Of a stretch of DNA of 64,000 bases, positions 45,193 to 55,373 are shown piece after piece. The DNA lies in NCBI GenBank assembly GCA_963693085.1, contig OY856410.1, forward strand, positions 889,279,835 to 889,343,834, written 5' to 3'. Positions within the stretch are counted from its first letter, which is position 1. The number at the start of each line of letters is the position of its first letter. This DNA comes from Alisma plantago-aquatica. Lineage: Eukaryota; Streptophyta; Magnoliopsida; Alismatales; Alismataceae. The notes beneath the pieces are model-generated. The model was not told the origin of the DNA, did not search any database, and saw nothing but the letters and a program-made list of their open reading frames with translations. The translations under genes were made by a program, and so were the position numbers.

Positions 45193-46394
45193 ATGAGCAG
45201 GAACGCAGGAGGTGCAACGGAGAAGGCGATTGGCGCGGTGGTTCCGCCTCGACCTGACAGGATTCCCTCTGGAGGAGTTCTGGGTGATGGAGGAGGTTCG
45301 CACTCGTCTGGATCTTCTTCTCTGAAGGTCACTTCTCATAAGGTCTGGTCAGATCTATTCATGAAGGATACATGAGGGGTTGATTTGAGATTGATGGAGA
45401 AGAGCATTAGGGTTATTGATGGAAAATTGGTGTATCCGAAGGAAATTGCAGTCAAGAACCTGGAGAGGTGGAGCAAATCGACGGCATGCTACATCATTGG
45501 AGCGAAACCTCACTGGCCGTCTCTGGCGGAAACTCTCATTCGGAAGTGGAAGTCTCGAGGGTCGATTGAAGTTAAGTCAAGAGGTAAGGGTTTCTTCATA
45601 GTAAATTTTCATGTGACGAGGATCTTTGCACATCAACTGAGGGAGGCTCGTGGTTTATTTTTGGGAAGCCTATTTTTGTTAAGAAGTGGGAACTTGGGGA
45701 ACCCTTGGAGAAGCTAAGTCTGGTGGAGATGCCAGTTTGGGTGAGGATTTTTTATCTTCCTTTGGAACTGTGGGATGGGGATTTGTTTGGCTTTATTGGA
45801 TCGTATTTGGGGAAGCCAATACGTGTGGATTCTTCCACTAGTGTTTTCAGTCATTTGGAATTTGCTAGAATGTAGGTCCTTATGTCTGTTGAGTTGTCTT
45901 TTCCTTTGGAAATTCCCATTATCAGTGATGATGGATTTGAAAATATGATCCATATTGAGTATGAATGGTGTCCAGATGTTTGTGCTCATTTTGGTAAGTT
46001 TGGTCATGATTCGATCTACTATCCTGAGAAGCCTACTGATTGCATTATTCAGACTAATAAATAACAAAAGAAGGTTTCGGTTCAGAAGAGTAAGAACCAG
46101 GGCATATCTAGAGTTGAAGAAGAAGGTGTGGTTTCTGTAACGGCCGATTTGTTGGTTGGGAGATATTCTCTTTATGTCACCCCTAATCAAGTGCTTGATA
46201 ATAGTTTTACTGAAGTCCAAAGCTCGAGAAGGATGTCGGTAATGCCTCCAAGACTGTCTAAGCCTCCTAATGTCACTTTTAGACATGTGTTGTTCTCGAA
46301 TAATAAGTTCTCTTCGTTACAACTGAATGATGTAGAAGGAGAAGAGGGGGAGATTATGGGGCCGAGATCAACTAGAAAAGACTCAAATTACTAG
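45193..46394 (+). pseudogene. LINE 2 ORF1 (DUF4283 and zinc knuckle), broken
   Basis: From ATG 45193: a short Gly/Ser-rich head, KVWSDLFMKDT with a TGA at 45373, DUF4283 (PKEIAVKNLERWSKS, GAKPHWPSL, KGFFIVNF), a frameshift near 45640, then VWVRIFYLPLELWDGDLF. After another stop comes the knuckle region IEYEWCPDVCAHFGKFGH, where the first and last Cys are partly lost (compare CKVCGTFGHGQGDC in LINE 1). The rest is polar linker. ORF1 would bind LINE RNA; this one cannot. Confidence 0.8.
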
Positions 46395-46396
46395 TC

Positions 46397-47209
46397 CTTG
46401 CATAATTACCTCTTGGAACGTAAGGGGAGCAAATAAAAATTTGAATTGTGTCCAAGATGAAATAAGTAGGATGGGAAGTGACATTGCTATTATTCTGGAA
46501 TCACATATCACTACGGATAGTTTGGATAATGATGTTCAACTAATGTGGAAGGATGCTCAGGTGGTGTCAAATAAAGAGTTTTATTCTTTCGTGAGAATTA
46601 TGGTTTTGTGGAATAACCCTGCTATTCATATTTCTCTGATTTCTGCTAGCCTTCAGGTGGTACATTGTGAAGTTTTTGTTGGGAAATCAATTTTTTTTCT
46701 GTCGGCAATCTATGGTGTTAATCCTGATAGAGAAAGGAAGGAGCTTTGGGAGGAGATTGATCGTATTGAACAGTCCATTGATTCTCCTTGGTGCATCCTA
46801 GGAGATTTTAATGTTGTTCGTTTTAGCTGTGAGAAGCTTGGTAAGCACCCACCATATGTTATGTCTATGTTTGATTTCAATGAAACTCTGGAGAAGACTG
46901 GTCTTCTTGAACTACCATCTCAAGGTCCTTATTTCCCCTGGGATAGTAAGAAAAGGAAGGGACGTCCTACTTTTTCAAAGATTGATAGAGTCTTAAGTAA
47001 TATGAGCTTCTTGGAAAATTATAATGATGCTTGGGTTCAGGTTTATTCTACTCTATATATTGATCACAGGATCATTAACATCTGTCTTTCTAATTCCCAA
47101 AAGAAAGCACTCCTTTTAGATTCATCAATGCTTGGATAAAGCATGTTGACTTTCAAAATATCGTTCAAAGGTCTTGGTTAGAATCTTCTTGGGTAAAGGG
47201 TCCTCCCAT
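46397..47209 (+). pseudogene. LINE 2 ORF2 endonuclease part
   Basis: No ATG is needed to see the APE-type endonuclease: ITSWNVRGANK (catalytic Asn), AIILESHI, LSAIYGVNPDRERKELW, CILGDFNVVRFS, SKIDRVLSN and a changed YIDHRII (normally SDH). A frameshift near 47100 leads into FRFINAWIKHVDF and then the CACTA insertion. The domain nicks the genomic target in active LINEs. Confidence 0.82.
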
Positions 47210-47232
47210 CACTACTACAGAATCTACCTTTA

Positions 47233-47700
47233 GTGTCGGTTATTTAAAGCCTTTAGTGTCGGTTTATAAGCGACACCTATGTGGGCGACACTAAAAGTCC
47301 ACCCATTAGGCGTCAGTTCCAAAACCGACGCCCAAACTCTTCGCGCGCCATCAGAAGTGCGCCATCAGGGGACAATAGGCGTCGGTTATTAGATAAGAAA
47401 CCGATGCCCAAAACTTTCGTGCCACAGAAAGGGTGCCAGCTTGGCCACTATCAATGTCGGTTATTTACAAATAACCGACGCCATATATTAGGAAATAGAC
47501 GTCGGTTGTTATAAATAACCGACATTAGAACATTATGTGTCGGTTTTTTACAAATAACCGACGCCCAAACCAGCGCCATCATAGCCACGGCCGTGCTGTC
47601 CAGCACGGCCGTGTTGTTAAGGAATAGACGTCGGTTTATTGTAGGAAAATCGACACTATATCATTATGTGTCGGTTATTTACAAATAACCGACGCCTATT
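47233..47700. repeat. CACTA left subterminal repeats
   Basis: About eight GTCGGTT units, most followed by the complement after a short AT loop (TTATTTACAAATAA), so each forms a hairpin. Such arrays are the expected binding region for the TNPA-like protein. One CACGGCCGTG palindrome pair lies at about 47584-47616. Confidence 0.85.
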
Positions 47701-47719
47701 GTTTTGTTTTTTCCCTGTC

Positions 47720-48320
47720 AGTCTGCAGACCTGTTGTGGCTGGTCACAGGATGAGAAACCTGTTCAGTTCAGTTATGAACTGCAGGTTTTACGACATCCA
47801 TTGATATCAGCCGACAACAGGCCGCAAACCTGCAAAATTAACAATAAAAGAGTTCCATTCATTCACACATTTATAAACATTCACACATGCTAGCAATCTG
47901 TAGTTCCATTCATTCACATTCACACATGTAGAAACATTCATATAGCAACGAACACTTTCATTCATTTTCACTCAGACACATGTAGAAACATCTAGACATG
48001 TAGAAACATTCACACATATATTATAATTCAGAAATTCATTTACAAAGTATCATTGTTTAGTCATTATTCATTATCAGGATCCCAATTATATTTTAAAGCC
48101 CCCACTATTTGTATGGTTGTTGCCCATTCTTCGATTACTTCATTTAATTCTCCCATCGTATAGGGAGCATGTACATCTGGTAAGTCCGTTCCTGTAGTGG
48201 GGTCAGCTTTAAACACCTGTAAAGAGAATGATGTATATATATAATTAATGAGCTATAAATAAGATTGATATATTTCATATTATCTAATGAGACTATATAA
48301 TACCTGAGCAATACAATCGA
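47720..48320. other. Non-coding CACTA interior
   Basis: No gene seen. Repeated short words such as ATTCACACAT and CATGTAGAAACATTC occur between 47860 and 48020, a degenerate short tandem repeat. Confidence 0.5.
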
Positions 48321-48324
48321 TGTC

Positions 48325-48748
48325 CATACAACATGACATACTAACACATATATAGTACATAACAACAGCAGCGTCGAATTTACATACAACACTAGCTTAG
48401 TACATATATAGTGGGACTTATAAGGTGACGATCCCACCTGGTAAAACAGGTTACCGACAACTACATGTTACGACTGGGAGGTCGTGATTCAGCAACAGTA
48501 TGCATTAGTAGGAGGACAAACATATCACCATATGTTTGTCCTCATATGGTGATCTGTTTGTCCTCCTGCTAATGCATACGTTGCTGAATCACGACCTCCC
48601 AGTCGTAACATGTAGTCGGTAACCTGTTTTAGCAGGTGGTATCGTCACCTTAGTCCCACTATATATGTACTAAGTTAGTGTTGTATGTAAATTCGGCGTT
48701 GTTGTTGTTATGCACTATATATGTGTTAGTCTATCATGTTGTTATATG
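48325..48748. repeat. Long fold-back repeat 1 in the CACTA element
   Basis: Arms 48325-48534 and 48543-48748 are inverted copies, by eye about 88-90% identical with small indels, and the loop is only a few bases. A transcript of either strand would form a hairpin stem of about 200 bp. Confidence 0.85.
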
Positions 48749-49154
48749 AATATGAACCACTTGTGTGTGCTGCACTTTATGTATTGTATTTGTATCCTGC
48801 TTCTCTTCATTGGGGCTTCTTCCTGCATATCCTGCATATCTTGCATAGCTATGTCATGTCCGTCCTGCATAGCCTTCTTCCTATATTTATTTTTCAAAGA
48901 GAATACAAACAAAAATTATTAGTGTAGAGTTAGTGAAATACTGATCAATGTCTAGAATTGGAATAGATCAAGAACCTAATCTCAGCATCGCGTATGTAAT
49001 CTCGGGTGAGATTGGTCCTATAGTTCTTTAGCACCCTCCCACAATGTTTAGCATTTGTATTAACTATAAGATAATGAAACATCAAATAAAAATGATATTG
49101 ATATTAAAAAAGTAAACATTTAGCTTCAATAAAAAAATATAAACATGCATGCCT

Positions 49155-51171
49155 CTAAAATTGTGATCTTTTATCAATTAACAATCCTTCATTGTGATCT
49201 CCGCGCACATATAAGTCATCATTAGCTTCAATATTTTCTGGAGTTGGCAACCCAACTGAGAATGGACTGGAGTCATCATATTTATCATAGTACTCTTCTT
49301 CATCTATAGGATCTTCAATGAACTGTCTTTTACCATGAAGAACAACCGACCATTTATCATTTGCAGGATCATCGATATAAAATACTTGTTTTTCCTGTGA
49401 TGCCAATATGAATGGTTCAACCTTCTCGCCAATCTTTTCAAAGTTCACTAAAGTGAAACCCAATTCATCCACTATAACTCCTTTGGTGTTATCAACCCAA
49501 TTACATTTGAAGAGCGGAATTCTGAAATCTATGTAGTCAAATTCCCATATCTCTTCAATGACACCGTAATATGACATTTTAGCTTCACGTGGACTCTTAT
49601 CCTTTGCACTTGCAAAAAAAATAGTCGATTCTTGAAGGGTGACCCCACTATTTTGGACGACACTCTTATCATCTTGGCGCTTTGTGTAATATGTGAATCC
49701 ATTAATGTCATACCCTTCATAAGACATAACAGTCAACTTTGGTTTAAAGGCGAGGCATTTGATAGTTTCAGTAATATCATCTGGTGTTTGAGATAGTTGA
49801 TGTAAGACTTTATCTTCAAACCACTTAATAAAAGTCTTGTTATGCTCTCTAGCAAGCCACATTGACACGCTTCAGCTCCTTTGACACTATATCCAGACAA
49901 ATTCCCATATGCTGGAAAGTCATTAATAGTGCAAAACAACATAGCATGCAAATGAAATGTCTCTCTTCATGAAGCATCATAGGTCATCACACCTTCACCC
50001 CAGAGTTTCTTTAAGTCATCAATCAGAGGTTCAAGATAAACATCGATGTCATTTCCAGGTTGTTTAGGGCCCGATATCAACAACGACAGCATTACATACT
50101 TATTTTTCATACACAGCCAGGGAGGAAGATTGTATATAACAAGCATGACTGGCCAAGTGCTATGTTGGCTGCTCAATGTCCCGTACGGATTCATCCCGTC
50201 TGTACAAAGCCCAAGTCTTAGATTCCTGACTTCTTCACCAAATTCAGGGTACAATACATCAATCTTCTTCCACTGTGGGGAATCAGACGCATGTCGTAGG
50301 ATCCCATCATTATTTTTCTTAACATCTGCATGCCACCTCAAATTCTTCGCATCTATCGGATTGGCAAACAAGCATTGAAACCGTGATATTATAGGTAGAT
50401 ACCACATCACCTTGGCAGGAGAACCAGTTTTGGACTCCCCCGAAGTCGTCAATATATACCGTGACGCACCACATTTTGGACAATCTTTCAAATATGCATA
50501 GTCTTTTTGAAATAATACACAATCATTAGGGCATGCGTGTATCTTCTTGGCATCCATTCCCATTGGGAACAACAATTTCTTTACCTGGTATGTTGAGATT
50601 GGCAGCTCGTTTCCTTCAGGAAGCATTTCTTTCAACAAAGACAGCAATGACGTGAAGCTTTTGTCGCTCCATCTATTGTTAGCTTTCAACTTATACAATC
50701 TCAACACAGCGTTAAGCTTCGTAAACTTAGTACAACCTGTGTATAATGGCATCTCAGCATCATGCACAATGTTTCTAAAAATGGGAGGTGGATCGGTGTG
50801 CTCTACCCCACAACTATCCAGCATCGCATCAACGATGTCTACTGGAACTGGTTCATTCACATCTACGTCATCGTAGGCAATTTCTTCTTCCACACAAGCA
50901 CTGCTATCGACATCCACTGGTTTTGGGTTTGAAATCTCTCCATGCCAGTGCCATTCTGTATAGCCTTGTATAATCCCGTTGCACATGACATGAGTTTTGA
51001 TTTCGTCACCAGTGTTGACTTTCAAGTTGTTACCGCAATGTCTACATGGACAGTAGAACCTATCTCCAGGTTGTTTCCTATGTTCCTCGGCAAATTTAAT
51101 GAGCTGGTGAAGACCAGAAATAAACTCTGGGGTGCATCGATTGTGAATGGACATCCATGATCTATCCATTC
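49155..51171 (-). pseudogene. CACTA TNP2-type transposase, stop and internal deletion
   Basis: Starts at ATG 51169-51171 (MDRSWMSIHNRCTPEF). The transposase-associated domain includes CPCRHCGNN and ends near WHWHGE. Then come the TNP2 blocks ACPNDCVLFQKDY, CPKCGASRY, YLPIISRFQCLF, LGLCTDGMNPYG, YNLPPWLCMK and LIDDLKKLWGEGV. A TGA follows TYDAS (about 49967). The frame then goes on through TINDFPAYGNLSGYS to KGAEA. There it joins, one base off, SMWLAREHNKTFIKWF and a DUF4216-like tail (FKCNWVDNTKGVIVDELGFT). The middle of the enzyme (rest of the TNP2 core and DUF4218) is missing. The deletion point is near 49863. TNP2 binds the ends and moves the element. Confidence 0.87.
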
Positions 51172-51278
51172 TATGATCAAAGAGAAAACAAGTATATATT
51201 AGGACAAGATTAGGGTCTAGGGTTAACAAATACATGTGATGTCATTATTATATATAATAAATGTGTACCACCTATCCA

Positions 51279-51477
51279 TTCTTGAACACCTAATCTCACT
51301 AGTAAGTGTATAATGTGTATTGGGTTTTCAAGAAAATTTCGGCAGCATTTCCCCGCTGTTCTCCAAGTACATATGTACTTAGAGAACAAACGGGGAAATG
51401 CTGCCAAAATTACCCTATCTTGAAAACCCAATACACATTATACACTTACATCCTAAGCGAGATTAGGTGTTCAAGAA
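51279..51477. repeat. Long fold-back repeat 2 in the CACTA element
   Basis: Arms of about 97 bp meet in the palindrome AAGTACATATGTACTT (around 51366-51381) with no loop. It lies 108 bp upstream of the TNP2 ATG on the minus strand, so it may be in a leader or intron. Confidence 0.85.
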
Positions 51478-51498
51478 CAGTCCCAAACCGGGGACTAT

Positions 51499-51529
51499 CC
51501 AAGATTTACTCCTAATGAGTAAATCTTGG
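51499..51529. repeat. Short perfect hairpin
   Basis: CCAAGATTTACT and AGTAAATCTTGG, 12-bp perfect arms with a 7-bp loop. The right half recurs near 52680-52711. Confidence 0.8.
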
Positions 51530-51998
51530 ACGGGTTTCTAGGCCAACAAATAATGTATTGTCATTCTTATACCTAAAATCCTAGTTCTTCAAGTTAGGGT
51601 GATTATTGATGTCTTTAAAAGCATGATTGGCAATTTAGGGAAAAGTTCATCATTTACATTCCAAGCATGTCACATGTGTGCATTACAGTTCATCATTAAG
51701 CAAGATATAAGCAAGTATGTCATATTAAAATAGACTAAACAATATGAGAAAATAGTAGTGTAATCATGCAAATGGGAACATTCATGGGAACACACACTTC
51801 AGTTATAAGCATTCATGTAGCAACTTTCAGTTCCATTCATTAATCTCTTTTTACATCCACACACAGGGGTGTACCCCTAAACAATAACTAAACAAAGGGG
51901 TTGGTGTACCCCTAAACATGCGCATAATTAAAAAAACTATTAATACAGACAAGTCAAGATAGATAGACAACTAAATACTACACCAACATGGTCCCGCA

Positions 51999-52625
51999 TC
52001 AATAACTTCTTTTTGATGATGAAGCTGTGTCAAGAAGCTCCTCACTGTATTTAGACAAATCTGAACTGACAAGGGCCTCAGATTCAGATTCCTCATAGAT
52101 GATATCTGACGCCGTGCGCTCATACCGCAGTAGATGATCGGGGGTCTCGCAGTTGTTGTTGGTTATCCAAACTTTGATGGAATTATGGCCAACTGGACGG
52201 AGAAAAATCATGTTGCAACGGACCACATGCATCTCTCCAATCCAATCACGCTAACTGGATTTTGATACAAGATTTCTTGCCAAATCATACTCAACCTCGA
52301 TAACATGTGAATAATTGCCAAAAGTTATGGTCACTTTACCAGGCATGTAGTGTCTTCCTTTTAGAAAATGCCAATGTTTGGGTATGACCAATTGGTTTAA
52401 GGAACGATCATCTAGGATGATGTCCAATTGTTCTTCAATAGGGAACGTTAACATTGACATAGAGGCCCAGTTTATAGTGACTGTTATGGGTGGACAGAGA
52501 CTGCACAATATTAGTATTAACAAAGTGTAAGTACATATAACGATGTTATATATTTTCAGAAAAAGTTGTATAACATCAGTTAACCTTTTATTTCTTGTCA
52601 TAACCAACTTTATTGTGGTAGACAT
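51999..52625 (-). pseudogene. B3-like DNA-binding domain fragment inside the CACTA element
   Basis: One minus-strand frame with a TAG at 52251 reads LTFPIEEQLDIILDD, QLVIPKHWHFLKG, MPGKVTITFGNYSHVIEVEYD, then RDWIGEMHVVRCNMIFLRPVG and SIKVWITNN. The order fits the B3 fold of plant transcription factors: L-IPKxF, PxxVTL, then GWxxFVxxxxLxxGDxxxFxxVG, then V-I. A Ser/Glu-rich acidic tail (SDIIYEESESEALVSSDLSK) follows. The N-terminal part before LTFPIEE looks like intron. It could be a captured host gene fragment or a proper CACTA ORF that I do not recognise. Confidence 0.45.
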
Positions 52626-53049
52626 GATATCTTGAAAAGAAGTCTACAAATGTACTTAGAGAACAAACGAGGAAATGCTCCTAATGAGTAAATCTTAGAC
52701 GGGTTTCTAGGTGCTTACTAAAATAGATCCATTATATGGAACTAATCCTACATTATACACATACTTTTCCTGAGTAAGATAATGTGCACTTCATGGAATT
52801 ATTAAGATCTGAATATATATAAGTTGTTTCTACCTACTTTGATGGGATTTTATAACATTCGAGTCTTCCATTTATAACATTAAGATCTAAATATATATAA
52901 GAATCTCATTTGATACACACGATTGAGAATCTTTCACGGTACTAGGAAAATACACTAACTAGATATTCATTTAGGTGTTAGACATCAATATGTGTATGAG
53001 CCCTAATTAAAACTGATTCTCATAGGAAGTAAATAAATTTAAAAAAAAA

Positions 53050-53420
53050 TGCCTAGCAGCAGGGCGACACCTTGAGGGAAGACGAGCAGAGGAAGAAGAA
53101 GAAGGCAGGGCGGGCACCTTGAGGGAAGAGGAGCAGCGGCCGGAGCAAGTCCTAGCAGCTTCCGGCAGCAAAGAGAGGAGCGGCGGAGAGGGCGGCGAGG
53201 CTAGGAGACCTAGCTGCTATCGGCGACGGCGGAGAGGGAGGCCGGCGGGCGGGCGGGAACTGACTGCTTCTCGCTCGACGGCGACGAGCGGCGAGCACGG
53301 AGGAAGGAGCGGCGGCGACGGAGCACGACGGCGGAGCACGAACGGCAGGGAGCGGCGGCGGCGGCGGCAGGGAGCAAGAAATCGCCGGAGCTAGGGAAAT
53401 CGGGAACAAAATAGGGAAAT
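53050..53420. other. GC-rich, CpG-rich block near the CACTA right end
   Basis: The block is very rich in CGGCGG and GGAG words against an AT-rich background. It includes two imperfect copies of CACCTTGAGGGAAGA (53066, 53107). It gives open frames on both strands (53119-53394, 53152-53409) through composition alone. Being at the 5' side of the minus-strand genes, it may be their promoter or first exon. Confidence 0.6.
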
Positions 53421-53460
53421 GGGAAGAATCGTTCGGGCAGGGTGAGCTATTAAGTTGAAA

Positions 53461-53830
53461 ATATGTGTCGGTTATTTAAAAAACTGACAACTAAACCAAC
53501 AGTGTCGGTTCGTTTGCAACAACCGACACCTATACTATATTATAGTCGTTGGTTTTTGATTAAACGACAATCGAAAACTATTCCTATCTCACGAATACCA
53601 TTTAGTCGTCGGTTATTTAGTTACGAACCGACGCAATATGTAAAATATTAGAGCCAATTTTTTCGCTGGAATTTTGGGTTTGGCGGTTGAGTTTAGGTGT
53701 CGGTTGTTTATTAATTAACCGACACTTAATAAAAGCAGTACCCATGTCTGGTCGACCTTCATGGGTTGGATGTCAGTTTCTATTAAAAACTGACACAATA
53801 GGGTTTATGTGTCGGTTTTTGTATACAACC
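53461..53830. repeat. CACTA right subterminal repeats
   Basis: GTCGGTT units with nearby complements (AACCGACAC), like those of the left end. About six are recognisable. Confidence 0.82.
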
Positions 53831-53873
53831 GACACCATGAAAACTGACTTTATAAGCCATTTTTGTAGTAGTG

Positions 53874-55373
53874 CATGTATAGATTGTACTATAAACTCAA
53901 CTGGTTGCGTGGGAAGTTGATTAAGTGGAATAAAGATAATGTAGGCAATTACATTTCTTTTGCTCGCAAGCTGGAAAATGAAGCTCTTGAATTACAAGAG
54001 TTGGTTGATACCCATCCTTATGATTATGAGATTAGAGATAAGCTGGCTAGTAAGAGAAGGGAGGCTGTAGAGGCTTTGCTTGATGAAGAAAGCTTTCTAA
54101 AATAGAAATCCAAGGTTCTTTGGCTTACAGAAGGGGATCAGAATTCAAAATTCTTTTACACTACTTTAAAAACAAGGAGGTTGAAGAATAACATATCCTT
54201 TCTTAATATTGATGGAGCTTAGGTTAATGACCAGGGGAGATTAAAAATCATATAGTGAATTATTTCTCTAATCCATTTAGTTCCACTTATGCTTCTGTAA
54301 GTGGTTGGAGAAAAGAGTGGTCTGTTCCGCATATTAGTAAGTCCCATTTTCAGAATCTGAGTAGATGGGTTTCTAAGAAGGAAAATAAAAATGTGATTGA
54401 TAGTATGAAGTGTAACAAGGCCCCTGGGCCTGATGGCTACAATGTGGATTTTTTTAAAGCTACCTGGGAGACTGTTGGGGAGGATGTGACGAATGTTGTT
54501 TTGAATTTCTTTGACAATTATAGACTTTTGAAGGAGTGTAATAAAACTTTTATTTCCCTTATTTCAAAGAATAATATGGTTGAGTCCATTAAAGATTGGA
54601 GGCCAATTTCTCTTTGTAATATTGTATATAAGGTGATCACTAAGGTCCTGGAAAATAGATTGTAGGATGTTCCTTATGAAGTGATTGATCTAAACCAAGT
54701 CACCTTTATTAAAGGTAGGAAAATTGGTGATGCTCTTCTCTTAGCAAATGAAGTGTTAAACTCTTTTTCTAATTCAAGTGGTTGTCCTAAGATGTGTGTG
54801 AAGGCAGATCTTGCTAAGGCATATGATATTGTGGATAGGAAGTTGGATTAAATGGATAAAGGAGTGCTTTGACTCTAGTTGTTTTCAAGTGTTGTTTAAT
54901 GGTATTCCTACTTGTCATTTCTCTAGCTCTAATGGGATTCACCAAGGGGATCCTATTGCTCCCTACTTGTTTGTGATTGCAATGCAGGGATTGAGTTCCA
55001 TTTTCAAATATTATGTCTTTGATAAGAAGTTAGAACCTTTAAAGGCTTCTAAAAGCTTTGGTGTTTCTCATCTTATCTTTGCGGATGACTTGCTTGTTTT
55101 TACTAAAGGAGATAAGAAGAATGCTTCTGCACTTAAAGAAGTTCTTTCTATTTTTGGTGAAATTTCAGGGCTACATCTGAATCCTTCAAAAAGTTAAGTG
55201 TTCGGGAGTAAAACAGTTAAGAAGGATGAGATTTCTAGAGTCTTAGGTTTTGACTTTTGCTCTTTTCCGATCAAGTACCTTGGTTTGCCTCTATTTTATG
55301 GCAGATTAACGAAGAATATGTGCCTGCCTATTGTTGATAAGATCAAGATGAAGCTTAACTCGTGGAAGGGTAG
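53874..55373 (+). pseudogene. LINE 2 ORF2 reverse transcriptase part, broken
   Basis: After the CACTA the reading resumes (LNWLRGKLIKWNKDNVGN) and continues with SKVLWLTEGDQNSKFFY, then RT blocks APGPDGYNVDFFK, KDWRPISLCNIVYKVITKVLENRL, FIKGRKIGDALLLANE, KADLAKAYDIVD, GIHQGDPIAPYLFVI and the active-site FADDLLVF. The final PIKYLGLPL block precedes the cut. At least six stops or frame changes occur. A short internal deletion follows AYDIVD, where relatives have more residues before WIKWI. Confidence 0.85.

Larger units (their letters stand above)
47210..53873 (-). mobile_element. CACTA (En/Spm) transposon, complete ends, internally deleted
   Basis: Ends CACTACTACAGAA (47210) and the complement of TTTTTGTAGTAGTG (53873) form a 13-bp inverted repeat with one mismatch. 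They are flanked by a perfect 3-bp target duplication CAT (47207-47209 and 53874-53876). Both subterminal zones are full of GTCGGTT/AACCGAC repeats. Genes are on the minus strand: a B3-like piece, then TNP2 with an internal deletion. Placement inside LINE 2 is confirmed by LINE 1, which is uninterrupted at this site. Length 6664 bp. Not autonomous. Confidence 0.95.
45174..55373 (+). mobile_element. L1-type LINE (LINE 2), split by a CACTA element and cut by gypsy 3
   Basis: Left part 45174-47209 holds ORF1 and the endonuclease; right part 53874-55373 holds RT. Removing the CACTA and one CAT copy restores a continuous reading (SWLESSWVKGPP then YRLYYKLNWLRGKLIKWN). This aligns with the uninterrupted LINE 1 at 20640-20760. 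The 3' end is lost where the LTR of gypsy 3 begins at 55374. Confidence 0.88.

Noticed and set aside
53119..53409. Open frames in the GC-rich block
   Set aside because: Arg/Gly- and Ala/Pro-rich readings on both strands are expected from GC-rich repeats; no independent coding evidence.
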